DNA of 5,257 nt, taken from the NCBI GenBank assembly GCA_027728145.1, contig JAQBZV010000071.1:1-5257 (forward strand), written 5' to 3'. Numbering within the stretch: position 1 is the first letter of the stretch; every line of letters starts with the position of its first letter. Both the position numbers and the translations under genes were made by a program. Positions 1-5,257 of this stretch are shown here, piece by piece. The DNA is from Actinomycetota bacterium (lineage in GTDB: Bacteria; Actinomycetota; Actinomycetes; Actinomycetales; Microbacteriaceae). The notes under the pieces are model-generated. The model worked only from the letters and a program-made list of their open reading frames with translations. It was not told the DNA's origin and did not search any database.

Positions 1-1
1 C

Positions 2-448
2 GATGAGAACACGGTCGGCATCGCGGTGCTGGGGCCCAAAGGCGTGAATCTCGATCAAACGGTGGCGGCAATTCCCGAAATCCGCCAGCATCTCGAAGGC
101 GCGCAGACTGTGTCTGAGCTCCGGGGAGCGGGTCCGTTTCCCCACCGGGTCAGAAAAGCCCGGGTGGGACGGGTGGTCTTAGTCGGTGATGCCGCCGGAT
201 ACGTGGATGCGATCACCGGCGAAGGCCTCAGGGTGGGCTTTGCCCAAGCCCGAGAGGCGGTGTCCGCCATTGCCGATAATCGATTGGCGTCCTATCCGAG
301 GCGATGGCGCGCGGTGACCCGGGAGTTTCGAGTCCTCACCCGAGGCCTGGTCATGGTTGCCTCCTCACCGCTTCGACGCTCAATTGTTCCTCTTGCGAGA
401 GCTCTTCCCGGTGTGTTTGGGATAGTTGTTAACCGTCTGGCGAGGTAA
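2..448 (+). CDS. FAD-dependent oxidoreductase, C-terminal part (5' end outside window)
   Basis: The reading frame is open from the left edge (first full codon at 2) to TAA at 446-448, giving 148 residues that are the C-terminal portion of a protein probably near 350-400 residues long. The diagnostic segment is GDAAGYVDAITGEGL at nt 185-229, preceded by a short beta strand (GRVVLVGDAA). This is the GD motif that contacts the ribityl chain and pyrophosphate of FAD in the p-hydroxybenzoate hydroxylase/geranylgeranyl reductase superfamily. The N-terminal Rossmann GxGxxG lies outside the window. The C-terminal tail is basic and partly hydrophobic (RGLVMVASSPL, then IVPLARALPG), which could allow membrane association; that is inference. 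UbiA begins 4 nt after the stop, so the two are very likely cotranscribed. The substrate could be a prenyl chain (reduction) or an aromatic/polyketide lipid (hydroxylation), and the fragment cannot decide. The GTG at 26 is internal, not a start. Confidence 0.85.
   Translation, partial: DENTVGIAVLGPKGVNLDQTVAAIPEIRQHLEGAQTVSELRGAGPFPHRVRKARVGRVVLVGDAAGYVDAITGEGLRVGFAQAREAVSAIADNRLASYPRRWRAVTREFRVLTRGLVMVASSPLRRSIVPLARALPGVFGIVVNRLAR
442..445 (+). promoter_or_regulatory. Shine-Dalgarno of the UbiA gene
   Basis: GAGG lies 7 nt upstream of GTG at 453, inside the end of the oxidoreductase gene. It favours GTG 453 over the TTG at 426, which would overlap the upstream gene and add nine unconserved-looking residues, and over the GTG at 462. 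Confidence 0.6.
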
Positions 449-452
449 CGAG

Positions 453-1277
453 GTGTCGACAGTGGGGGCGCTGATTCGTGCCACGCACCTGGGCCCCACC
501 CTGGCGGTAACCGCTCTCGCGGGACTCCTCTGCGTGGGCTTTGGTGTGGAGTGGGGCACAGCGAGTGTGGTGGTCCTCGCAGTATTTTTCCATCAAACCT
601 CAGTGGGCATTTCCAATGACGTCATCGACAGCCCTCGGGACACCGAGGCGAAGCGCTGGGAGAAACCCATTCCCGCCGGTGATCTGTCGCTGGGACTCGC
701 GTGGAGTGTCGCTGGCATTGCAGCGGTCGCATCACTCGTCCTGTCTTTCCTGGTGGGGCCCCTGGTTGCTCTCGCGCAAGCAGTCTTTCTGGCGGCGGGG
801 TGGCTTTATAACCTTGGCCTGAAGGCCACCGTGTGGTCGGGAGCCTGCTACGCGGTGGGGTTTGGGTCTCTGCCAGTCGTCGTGGCATACGCCGCACCAT
901 CCCCGCAGTTTCCCCCGGTGTGGGTCGTGGTGATCGCCGCTCTCTTGGGGCTCTCTGCCCATTTTGCGAATGTGCTGCCTGATCTGGGGACGGATCGAAC
1001 CCAGGGGGTTGTGGGCCTGCCCCAAGTGCTTGGTCCTCGAGTGGTGCCGGGTGTTCTCGTCGTCCTCACCCTGATTTCTGGGGTGACCCTTGTCGTGGGG
1101 GCTGGCTCGGGTAGCCTTCTGGCAACAGTGCCGGCGGCTGTGGTGGCGGGTGGACTGGGTTTCTTTGCTGCTGGTGCTTCGCGAAAAGCTGACCCCGGCC
1201 CACTGCCTTTCCAGCTATCAATGGCGGCCGCGCTGGTGCTCGCGATCGGTCTGGCGTGGGGTCTCACGACAGGGTGA
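453..1277 (+). CDS. UbiA-family membrane prenyltransferase
   Basis: This is an integral membrane protein of 274 residues from the chosen GTG start. UbiA enzymes transfer an isoprenyl group from its diphosphate to an acceptor within the membrane, using two Asp-rich motifs that hold Mg2+ and the diphosphate. Both motifs are visible: NDVIDSPRD at residues 55-63 (the NDxxDxxxD motif) and NVLPDLGTD at residues 173-181 (DxxxD). A YNLGLK element at residues 119-124 matches the conserved Tyr/Lys region between them. Hydrophobic helices fill the rest, about seven to nine segments, and the length is normal for the family. The acceptor cannot be read from sequence; MenA, UbiA, chlorophyll-synthase-like and lipid-modifying members share these motifs. 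It follows the oxidoreductase gene by 4 nt, suggesting a shared pathway in which one prenylates and the other reduces or hydroxylates. Its last 14 bp overlap the convergent minus-strand gene. Function is certain at family level only. Confidence 0.88.
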   Translation: MSTVGALIRATHLGPTLAVTALAGLLCVGFGVEWGTASVVVLAVFFHQTSVGISNDVIDSPRDTEAKRWEKPIPAGDLSLGLAWSVAGIAAVASLVLSFLVGPLVALAQAVFLAAGWLYNLGLKATVWSGACYAVGFGSLPVVVAYAAPSPQFPPVWVVVIAALLGLSAHFANVLPDLGTDRTQGVVGLPQVLGPRVVPGVLVVLTLISGVTLVVGAGSGSLLATVPAAVVAGGLGFFAAGASRKADPGPLPFQLSMAAALVLAIGLAWGLTTG

Positions 1278-1581
1278 GGCCTGGCATCTTCCCATCGCCA
1301 TAGGTGGCACTCACTTCAGAAATGATGACCTGATAACCCTCGTACCACTTCGCATACTCTTTCTTGGCACGCACGTGCTCGGGGAACCTGGCGAAAGTAT
1401 CCACTGTGTCGCGATCGGTAAAAAAGTAGACGACGTTCTTGGCGGTTTTATCCTCGGACCACCACCGGTCTACACCAACGAAACCCTCGAGTGATTTCGC
1501 GTAATCATCGATGACTGTGTCGAGCGCATAAAACTCGTCATCGAGAATGCCCGGAACGAACATAAAGGAGCAGGCGAACAT
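1264..1581 (-). CDS. Small dimeric alpha/beta-barrel (ABM-like) protein
   Basis: A soluble 105-residue protein whose predicted order (strand 3-9, helix 14-29, strand 35-41, strand 49-54, helix about 58-78, strand 82-92) fits the ferredoxin-like dimeric alpha/beta barrel of the antibiotic biosynthesis monooxygenase (ABM) superfamily. Recognisable pieces are CSFMFVPG near the start, GFVGVDRWWS at 33-42, a central FPEHVRAKKEYAKWYEGY stretch at 66-83 with His69, and the terminal strand ISEVSATYG. Superfamily members include quinol monooxygenases, haem-degrading proteins and many of unknown role; I see no haem-binding or catalytic signature that selects one. Start: ATG at 1581 keeps the FACSF strand; the alternative ATG at 1563 would cut it. 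Neither has a clear Shine-Dalgarno, so initiation may be leaderless. Its 3' end overlaps the convergent UbiA gene by 14 bp, and the rpsT terminator stem sits 29 nt upstream of its start. Confidence 0.75.
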   Translation of the reverse strand: MFACSFMFVPGILDDEFYALDTVIDDYAKSLEGFVGVDRWWSEDKTAKNVVYFFTDRDTVDTFARFPEHVRAKKEYAKWYEGYQVIISEVSATYGDGKMPGLTLS

Positions 1582-1610
1582 GCCATAAGTGTGGCAGAAC
1601 CCGTTTAACG

Positions 1611-1645
1611 ACTGTGGGCCCCACCATGATGATGGGGCCCACAGT
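1611..1645 (-). terminator. Hairpin terminator of rpsT
   Basis: A perfect 13-bp inverted repeat (arms 1611-1623 and 1633-1645, arm sequence ACTGTGGGCCCCA) encloses a 9-nt loop. Read on the minus strand, the stem begins 10 nt after the rpsT stop codon. After one mismatch the arms pair for three more bases. The stem is very G+C rich, but the following U-tract is poor (CGUUAAAC), as is common for actinobacterial terminators. No plus-strand gene ends nearby, so rpsT is the natural client. Confidence 0.8.
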
Positions 1646-1655
1646 TGTTGAGTTC

Positions 1656-1916
1656 CTAGAGGGCTGCTGCCTGCTTTGCAATAGCTGACTTGCGGTTCGC
1701 CGCTTGGTTCTTGTGCAGAACACCCTTGCTGGCGGCCTTGTCGAGCTTCTTGGTCGCGAGCTTGACGGCTGCAACAGCCTTGTCCTTGTCGCCTGACTTG
1801 ATGGCTTCACGAGCTTGACGCACGGTGGTCTTGAGCTCGCTCTTGACGGCGCGATTGCGCTCGGTTGCCTTCTGGTTGGTCTTGACGCGCTTGATCTGCG
1901 ACTTGATATTTGCCAC
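1656..1916 (-). CDS. rpsT: 30S ribosomal protein S20
   Basis: An 86-residue, strongly basic, helical protein that binds 16S rRNA (5' domain and helix 44 region) early in assembly of the small subunit. The start [15 protein letters not shown] and the C-terminal signature [15 protein letters not shown] (residues 64-78) are typical of bacterial S20, and the length fits the family (86-90). The start is GTG at 1916, set by the family N-terminus and by an AAAGGA Shine-Dalgarno 6 nt upstream; an in-frame ATG at 1955 would add 13 residues with no counterpart in S20 proteins. The gene is divergent from lepA and monocistronic in appearance, ending in a strong hairpin. In enterobacteria S20 represses its own translation; whether the roughly 115-nt leader here does something similar is unknown. 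Confidence 0.97.
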   Translation of the reverse strand: MANIKSQIKRVKTNQKATERNRAVKSELKTTVRQAREAIKSGDKDKAVAAVKLATKKLDKAASKGVLHKNQAANRKSAIAKQAAAL

Positions 1917-2031
1917 GCTGTGTCCTTTGTGATGTGTTGGTGGGCCCAGGGACATCCTGGTGGGGCCTTGCGGCGAAGGTCAGGATGCGTTCCTAGCTTC
2001 AGAAGAGAGGGTCTGAGACTAAGCGAGCCAA
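1917..2031 (-). other. Probable rpsT 5' untranslated leader
   Basis: If the promoter at 2038-2067 is right, the transcript starts near 2031 and carries a leader of about 115 nt. Read on the minus strand it holds a pyrimidine-rich stretch (CCCTCTCTTCT), a small stem CCTT/AAGG around 1965-1978, and a stem-loop with 5-bp arms CCAGG/CCTGG at 1946-1960, all before the Shine-Dalgarno. These stems are short and could be chance in G+C-rich DNA. No known riboswitch class is recognisable. Confidence 0.3.
1923..1928 (-). promoter_or_regulatory. Shine-Dalgarno of rpsT
   Basis: On the minus strand AAAGGA is followed by a 6-nt spacer and the GTG start at 1916. It is the best ribosome-binding site in the window and decides the short form of S20. 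Confidence 0.8.
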
Positions 2032-2037
2032 ACCGCA

Positions 2038-2067
2038 ACGATACCAGGTGAATACGCCAGTCGCCAA
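2038..2067 (-). promoter_or_regulatory. Candidate rpsT promoter
   Basis: On the minus strand a -35-like TTGGCG (2067-2062) is followed by an 18-nt spacer and a -10-like TATCGT (2043-2038). The -10 is preceded by TGG, an extended -10 (TGn) element. It fits TTGnnn/TAnnnT for the housekeeping sigma factor and would start RNA near 2031. A second TAnnnT match (TAGTCT, roughly 2013-2018) exists but lacks a -35 at normal distance. Confidence 0.45.
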
Positions 2068-2077
2068 CGGTTTTGCG

Positions 2078-2086
2078 TGGGACAAT
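2078..2086 (+). promoter_or_regulatory. Candidate lepA extended -10 promoter
   Basis: TGG followed by GACAAT (2081-2086) resembles an extended -10 element, although the first base of the hexamer is G and no -35 is convincing. The ATG at 2095 lies only 9 nt after it, so a transcript from here would start at or within about two bases of the start codon. The lack of any Shine-Dalgarno before 2095 agrees with leaderless initiation. Confidence 0.3.
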
Positions 2087-2094
2087 CATCTGAC

Positions 2095-3945
2095 ATGTCT
2101 CCTGACTCTGACCGCGATATCCAGCCGGCCTCCACCGATGTGTGGCGCCTGCGCAATTTTTCGATCATTGCCCACATCGACCACGGCAAGTCGACTCTTG
2201 CTGACCGGATGCTTCAGCTCACCGGGATCGTGGAGGCCCGCGACATGCGGGCCCAATACCTCGACCGCATGGATATTGAGCGTGAGCGCGGCATCACCAT
2301 CAAGAGCCAGGCGGTGCGGATGCCGTGGACTGCGGGAGGCAAGACCTACGCGCTCAACATGATTGATACTCCTGGGCACGTGGACTTCACCTATGAGGTG
2401 TCCCGGTCGTTGGCCGCCTGCGAGGGAGCGATTCTGTTGGTGGACGCTGCGCAGGGCATCGAGGCGCAGACGCTTGCAAACCTGTACCTGGCGATGGAAA
2501 ACGACCTCACCATCATCCCGGTATTGAACAAGATCGACCTGCCGGCCGCGGACCCCGAGCGCTATGCCGAGGAGCTGGCCCACCTCATCGGGGGTTCGCC
2601 CGATGATGTCCTCCGGGTGAGTGGCAAACCCGGAGTGGGCGTGGAGGCTCTCCTGGATCGTGTGGTGGAGGTTGTTCCGGCACCCGCTGGTGATGCGGAT
2701 GCGCCTGCTCGCGCCTTGATTTTTGACTCTGTCTATGACGCCTACCGCGGCGTGGTGACCTATGTCCGGATGATTGACGGGTCCCTCTCCCCTCGGGAGC
2801 GCATCGAAATGATGTCTACCCGGGCCCAGCACGAGTTACTCGAAATTGGTGTCAGCTCCCCTGAACCCACTCCGTCGCAGGGGCTGGGTGTGGGGGAGGT
2901 GGGGTACCTGATCACCGGGGTGAAAGACGTGCGGCAATCGAAAGTCGGAGACACCGTCACCTCCATCAAGAAGCGCGCAACACAGGCTTTGCCCGGCTAC
3001 ACCGAACCTAAGCCGATGGTGTTTTCTGGCCTCTACCCGATTGATGGCAGTGATTATCCCGATCTTCGGGAAGCGCTCGACAAGCTGAAGCTCTCGGACG
3101 CAGCACTGGTCTATGAACCAGAGACCTCCGTGGCCCTCGGGTTTGGATTCCGTTGTGGTTTCCTCGGGCTCTTGCATTTGGAAATTGTGTCGGAGCGCCT
3201 GGAGCGCGAGTTCGGTCTCGATTTGATTGCGACGGCACCGTCAGTGGTGTACCGCGTGGAGCTTGATGATGGCACCACCCAGGAGGTCACCAATCCGTCG
3301 GAGTTCCCGACCGGTCGCGTGACATCGGTCTGGGAGCCGGTTGTTAATGCCGCGGTACTCGCACCGAAGGACTATGTCGGGGTCATCATGGAGTTGTGTC
3401 AAGACAAGCGCGGTGTTCTCCAAGGAATGGAGTACCTCGGTGAGAACCGCGTGGAAATCAAATACACCATTCCGTTGGGGGAAATTGTCTTTGACTTTTT
3501 TGACCAACTGAAGTCCAAAACCGCCGGGTATGCATCGCTGGATTACGAACCAGCGGGTGACGCCGAGGGAGAACTGGTCAAGGTCGATATTTTGCTCCAG
3601 GGCGATCGGGTGGACGCGTTTAGTGCCATCGTCCACAAAGACAAGGCCTATGCCTACGGGGTCATGATGACGGGGCGCTTGCGAGAGCTCATTCCTCGGC
3701 AACAGTTTGAAGTCCCCATCCAGGCGGCCATCGGTGCGCGCATCATCGCTCGCGAGAACATTCGCGCGATGCGCAAAGACGTTCTCGCTAAGTGTTACGG
3801 CGGTGATATCACCCGGAAGCGGAAACTGTTGGAGAAGCAAAAAGAGGGCAAGAAGCGGATGAAAATGGTGGGCCGGGTTGAGGTTCCCCAGGACGCGTTT
3901 ATTGCGGCACTCTCCGGTGATGTTGAGAAAAAGAAGGGCAAGTAG
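2095..3945 (+). CDS. lepA: Elongation factor 4 (LepA), ribosome-associated GTPase
   Basis: A complete translational GTPase of 616 residues from ATG 2095. LepA/EF4 binds the ribosome and hydrolyses GTP; it has been linked to back-translocation, recovery of stalled ribosomes and 30S biogenesis. The G domain shows G1 AHIDHGKST (26-34), G2 with RERGITIKS (63-71), G3 DTPGH (91-95, His95 the catalytic His) and G4 NKID (145-148). The EF-G-like domains follow, and the LepA-specific C-terminal domain ends with [20 protein letters not shown] and [16 protein letters not shown], the family hallmark. No domain IV of EF-G type is present, as expected. Start: GTG at 2077 is also possible and would add six residues (MGQSSD); I prefer ATG 2095 because of the -10-like element just before it and normal length. 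It is divergent from rpsT and followed 29 nt later by a small membrane gene. Confidence 0.97.
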   Translation: MSPDSDRDIQPASTDVWRLRNFSIIAHIDHGKSTLADRMLQLTGIVEARDMRAQYLDRMDIERERGITIKSQAVRMPWTAGGKTYALNMIDTPGHVDFTYEVSRSLAACEGAILLVDAAQGIEAQTLANLYLAMENDLTIIPVLNKIDLPAADPERYAEELAHLIGGSPDDVLRVSGKPGVGVEALLDRVVEVVPAPAGDADAPARALIFDSVYDAYRGVVTYVRMIDGSLSPRERIEMMSTRAQHELLEIGVSSPEPTPSQGLGVGEVGYLITGVKDVRQSKVGDTVTSIKKRATQALPGYTEPKPMVFSGLYPIDGSDYPDLREALDKLKLSDAALVYEPETSVALGFGFRCGFLGLLHLEIVSERLEREFGLDLIATAPSVVYRVELDDGTTQEVTNPSEFPTGRVTSVWEPVVNAAVLAPKDYVGVIMELCQDKRGVLQGMEYLGENRVEIKYTIPLGEIVFDFFDQLKSKTAGYASLDYEPAGDAEGELVKVDILLQGDRVDAFSAIVHKDKAYAYGVMMTGRLRELIPRQQFEVPIQAAIGARIIARENIRAMRKDVLAKCYGGDITRKRKLLEKQKEGKKRMKMVGRVEVPQDAFIAALSGDVEKKKGK

Positions 3946-3965
3946 CGCTCATCCCTAGTCGCTAC
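3942..3965 (+). other. Small inverted repeat at the lepA stop codon
   Basis: GTAGCG (3942-3947, containing the TAG stop of lepA) and CGCTAC (3960-3965) form a 6-bp stem with a 12-nt loop. There is no U-tract (GCTTAGCCC follows). It might slow or partly end lepA transcription, but the stem is weak and could be chance, and its right arm overlaps the -10-like element of the next gene. Confidence 0.3.
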
Positions 3966-3968
3966 GCT
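3963..3968 (+). promoter_or_regulatory. Candidate -10 element for a leaderless transcript
   Basis: TACGCT fits the actinobacterial TAnnnT -10 consensus. The GTG start at 3975 lies 7 nt after its last base, exactly where transcription would begin, and no Shine-Dalgarno precedes the GTG. No -35 hexamer is seen at 16-18 nt. This would give the membrane gene and ribF their own leaderless promoter. Confidence 0.4.
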
Positions 3969-3974
3969 TAGCCC

Positions 3975-4361
3975 GTGTCTCCTTCCACTCTGCACCGCAT
4001 CATCGTCTCGATCTATGTGGTGTTGAGCCTTGCGGCATTGGGACGCTCGAGTTTCCAAATCCTCACGAAATTCGATGACGCTCCCCTCGCCTACAGCCTC
4101 TCCGCGCTTGCCGCCGTGGTCTACGTGATCGCTACAGTGTCGGTGGCGATGGGGCATCGCCCGATTGCCCGACGAATTGCTCGGTGGTCGCTGAGTTTTG
4201 AGCTCGCCGGAGTGCTCGGGGTGGGAGGGCTCAGCCTGATTCTCCCGGAGCTTTTCCCCGACCAAACGGTGTGGTCGCAGTTTGGAATGGGGTACCTGTT
4301 CATTCCCCTTGTACTGCCCGTGCTGGGGTTGTGGTGGTTGACCAAGCGAGCGCGAGTATGA
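3975..4361 (+). CDS. Small four-helix membrane protein, function unknown
   Basis: A 128-residue protein with four hydrophobic segments at about residues 7-25, 35-56, 68-87 and 100-121. Charge follows the positive-inside rule: the loop between helices 2 and 3 (GHRPIARRIAR) and the C-terminus (TKRARV) are basic and predicted cytoplasmic, while the outer loops carry acidic residues (KFDDAP; ELFPDQ). The C-terminal part DQTVWSQFGMGY followed by PLVLPVLGLWWL looks conserved in character and resembles uncharacterised actinobacterial membrane proteins I recall beside ribF. There is no signal for a known transporter family: it is shorter than the known riboflavin importers (RibU, PnuX/RibM) and I see no motif of theirs. 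GTG 3975 is chosen because it begins the open frame and fits a -10 element 7 nt upstream. Its stop overlaps the ribF start (ATGA at 4358-4361), so translation of the two is probably coupled. Confidence 0.75.
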   Translation: MSPSTLHRIIVSIYVVLSLAALGRSSFQILTKFDDAPLAYSLSALAAVVYVIATVSVAMGHRPIARRIARWSLSFELAGVLGVGGLSLILPELFPDQTVWSQFGMGYLFIPLVLPVLGLWWLTKRARV

Positions 4362-5257
4362 GCCCGGTCTCGGTGAATTACGGACTCGACTCCCTTCCCG
4401 GCGATGGGACACGTCGGGCTGTCACAATTGGAAAGTTTGATGGCGTCCACCGTGGTCACCGGCAGGTGATTTCGCAGCTGTTATCGATGGCGGGCAAAGC
4501 CGAACCCACGGTGATTACCTTTGATCGCCACCCTCATGCCACCTTGAAGCCCGGCAGTGAGCCATCCCCCATCCTCAGTGATAGCCAGAAGATCGAGCTC
4601 CTGTCTGCCGCTGGGGTCTCACGAGTTGTCGTGCTCCCCTTCGATGAAGAACTTTCTGCGCTGAGCCATGAAAACTTTTCCCAGATTGTCCTGGCCGAGG
4701 GCCTATCCGCCGGTGTCGTGCTGGTGGGGGCAGACTTCCGGTACGGGCATGGTGGGGCGGGAACAATCGAGACCCTGCGCAGCGAGGGCGATCACTGGGG
4801 TTTCCGAGTCGAGGTTGTCGCGGACGTGTGCGAAGCGGAGGGTGAGCGAATCTCCTCCACGATGATTCGAAGGCTTCTGGCTGCGGGAGAGGTCTCCACC
4901 GTCCACGGACTTTTGGAGCGCTACCACTTTGTCCGCGGCGAAGTGGGACACGGTTTTGAGCGGGGCCGAGTGCTCGGGTATCCGACCGCCAACCTCCGAG
5001 AAAACATTGAGGGCCTCCTGCCAGCCGATGGTGTTTATGCCACTCGAGTGATTCATCAGGGCACGTCCTATCCGGCCGCAACATCCCTGGGAGTGAACCC
5101 CACGTTTGGCGACGTCAACGAGCGCACCCTGGAGTCTCACCTCATGGATGTGACCCTTGACCTGTACGGCGAAACCGTCACCATCGAGTTTGTGGAGTTC
5201 ATTCGGGGAATGCAGAAGTTCCCCTCCCCGGACGCGCTGGCGGATCAGATGGCGCGC
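4358..5257 (+). CDS. ribF: Bifunctional riboflavin kinase/FAD synthetase (3' end outside window)
   Basis: Three hundred residues are visible from ATG 4358, open to the right edge; family members of about 310-340 residues suggest only a short tail is missing. RibF phosphorylates riboflavin to FMN and adenylates FMN to FAD in the cytoplasm. The N-terminal FMN adenylyltransferase domain shows GKFDGVHRGH (25-34, with the HxGH nucleotide-binding motif), TFDRHPH (54-60), VGADFRYGHGGAG (123-135) and the ISSTMIRRLL element (165-174). The C-terminal riboflavin kinase domain shows GRVLGYPTAN (203-212; Thr210 and Asn212 of the PTAN motif bind Mg-ATP), SLGVNPTFG (243-251), ESHLMD with the probable catalytic base Glu259, and FIRGMQKFPSPDAL (281-294). 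All key residues are intact. The start overlaps the membrane-gene stop (ATGA) with no strong Shine-Dalgarno, implying translational coupling. Actinobacterial ribF is more often near truB or rpsO; here lepA precedes the pair. Confidence 0.96.
   Translation, partial: MSPVSVNYGLDSLPGDGTRRAVTIGKFDGVHRGHRQVISQLLSMAGKAEPTVITFDRHPHATLKPGSEPSPILSDSQKIELLSAAGVSRVVVLPFDEELSALSHENFSQIVLAEGLSAGVVLVGADFRYGHGGAGTIETLRSEGDHWGFRVEVVADVCEAEGERISSTMIRRLLAAGEVSTVHGLLERYHFVRGEVGHGFERGRVLGYPTANLRENIEGLLPADGVYATRVIHQGTSYPAATSLGVNPTFGDVNERTLESHLMDVTLDLYGETVTIEFVEFIRGMQKFPSPDALADQMAR

Noticed and set aside
748..760. 13-nt direct repeat TCCTGGTGGGGCC at 748-760 and 1955-1967
   Set aside because: One copy is inside the UbiA coding sequence and the other in the rpsT leader. 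It is G-rich, unaccompanied by further identity, and best explained by chance and base composition.
1090..1494. Plus-strand open frame of about 134 codons spanning the end of UbiA and the ABM-like gene
   Set aside because: It is out of frame with UbiA and antisense to the ABM-like gene; the translation has no recognisable pattern.
1611..1645. The 13-bp inverted repeat as a transposon end or protein operator
   Set aside because: Its position 10 nt after the rpsT stop and its G+C-rich stem with short loop fit a terminator; there is no second copy, target duplication or transposase.
1953..1955. ATG at 1955 as the start of S20
   Set aside because: It would add 13 residues absent from S20 proteins. 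The GTG at 1916 has a good Shine-Dalgarno and gives the standard MANIKSQ beginning.
1538..2089. Minus-strand open frame of about 183 codons running across the ABM-like gene start, the terminator and rpsT
   Set aside because: It is in a different frame from the clear S20 gene, crosses a strong terminator hairpin, and its Ser/Arg/Pro-rich translation is typical of an out-of-frame shadow.
2086..2832. Long open frame of about 248 codons on the minus strand opposite lepA (and others at 3241-3840 and 3795-4412)
   Set aside because: They lie antisense to lepA and its neighbour, whose sense frame is unmistakable. G+C-rich codon bias leaves antisense frames open; the translations have no domain character and no ribosome-binding sites.
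4575..5084. Minus-strand open frame of about 169 codons opposite ribF
   Set aside because: The plus strand encodes intact RibF motifs throughout this stretch. The antisense product is rich in Arg, Pro and Ser and looks like no protein family.
1..5257. CRISPR array, tRNA, rRNA, insertion sequence, toxin-antitoxin pair or phage gene
   Set aside because: Looked for and not seen: no regularly spaced repeats, no cloverleaf or rRNA segments, no transposase or integrase motifs, and no small gene pair of toxin-antitoxin type.

Overview
The window (about 60% G+C by eye, not counted) looks like chromosomal DNA of an actinobacterium, most likely a Micrococcales/Microbacteriaceae-type organism. This rests on the style of the ribosomal protein S20, LepA and RibF sequences, the use of GTG starts, a 4-nt or overlapping gene packing style, and at least one start codon with leaderless-promoter geometry. 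The genus cannot be fixed from the sequence alone.

Layout. (1) Positions 1-1277, plus strand: the C-terminal part of an FAD-dependent oxidoreductase (geranylgeranyl reductase/aromatic hydroxylase fold), followed 4 nt later by a UbiA-family membrane prenyltransferase. They look like the end of one operon for a membrane lipid or isoprenoid-type product, most of which lies to the left of the window. (2) Positions 1264-1916, minus strand: a small dimeric alpha/beta-barrel (ABM-like) protein that converges on the UbiA gene with a 14-bp overlap, then a strong hairpin terminator, then rpsT (ribosomal protein S20). (3) Positions 1917-2094: a 178-bp divergent promoter region between rpsT and lepA. (4) Positions 2095-5257, plus strand: lepA (elongation factor 4), a small four-helix membrane protein, and ribF (bifunctional riboflavin kinase/FAD synthetase), cut by the right edge. 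The membrane gene and ribF overlap by ATGA and are probably translationally coupled.

How the genes relate. rpsT and lepA are both translation genes and often neighbours in actinobacteria. RibF makes FMN and FAD, which the oxidoreductase at the left end would use, but that is a general cofactor link and not evidence of a dedicated system. The oxidoreductase-UbiA pair is the most suggestive accessory element: in related actinobacteria I recall such pairs downstream of a type III polyketide synthase and an isoprenylcysteine-type methyltransferase, which can be tested just left of the window.

I see no mobile element, CRISPR array, tRNA, rRNA or clear new system. The points most worth a second look are the lipid-type pair at the left edge, the uncharacterised membrane protein coupled to ribF, and the position of the ABM-like gene only 29 nt beyond the rpsT terminator stem.
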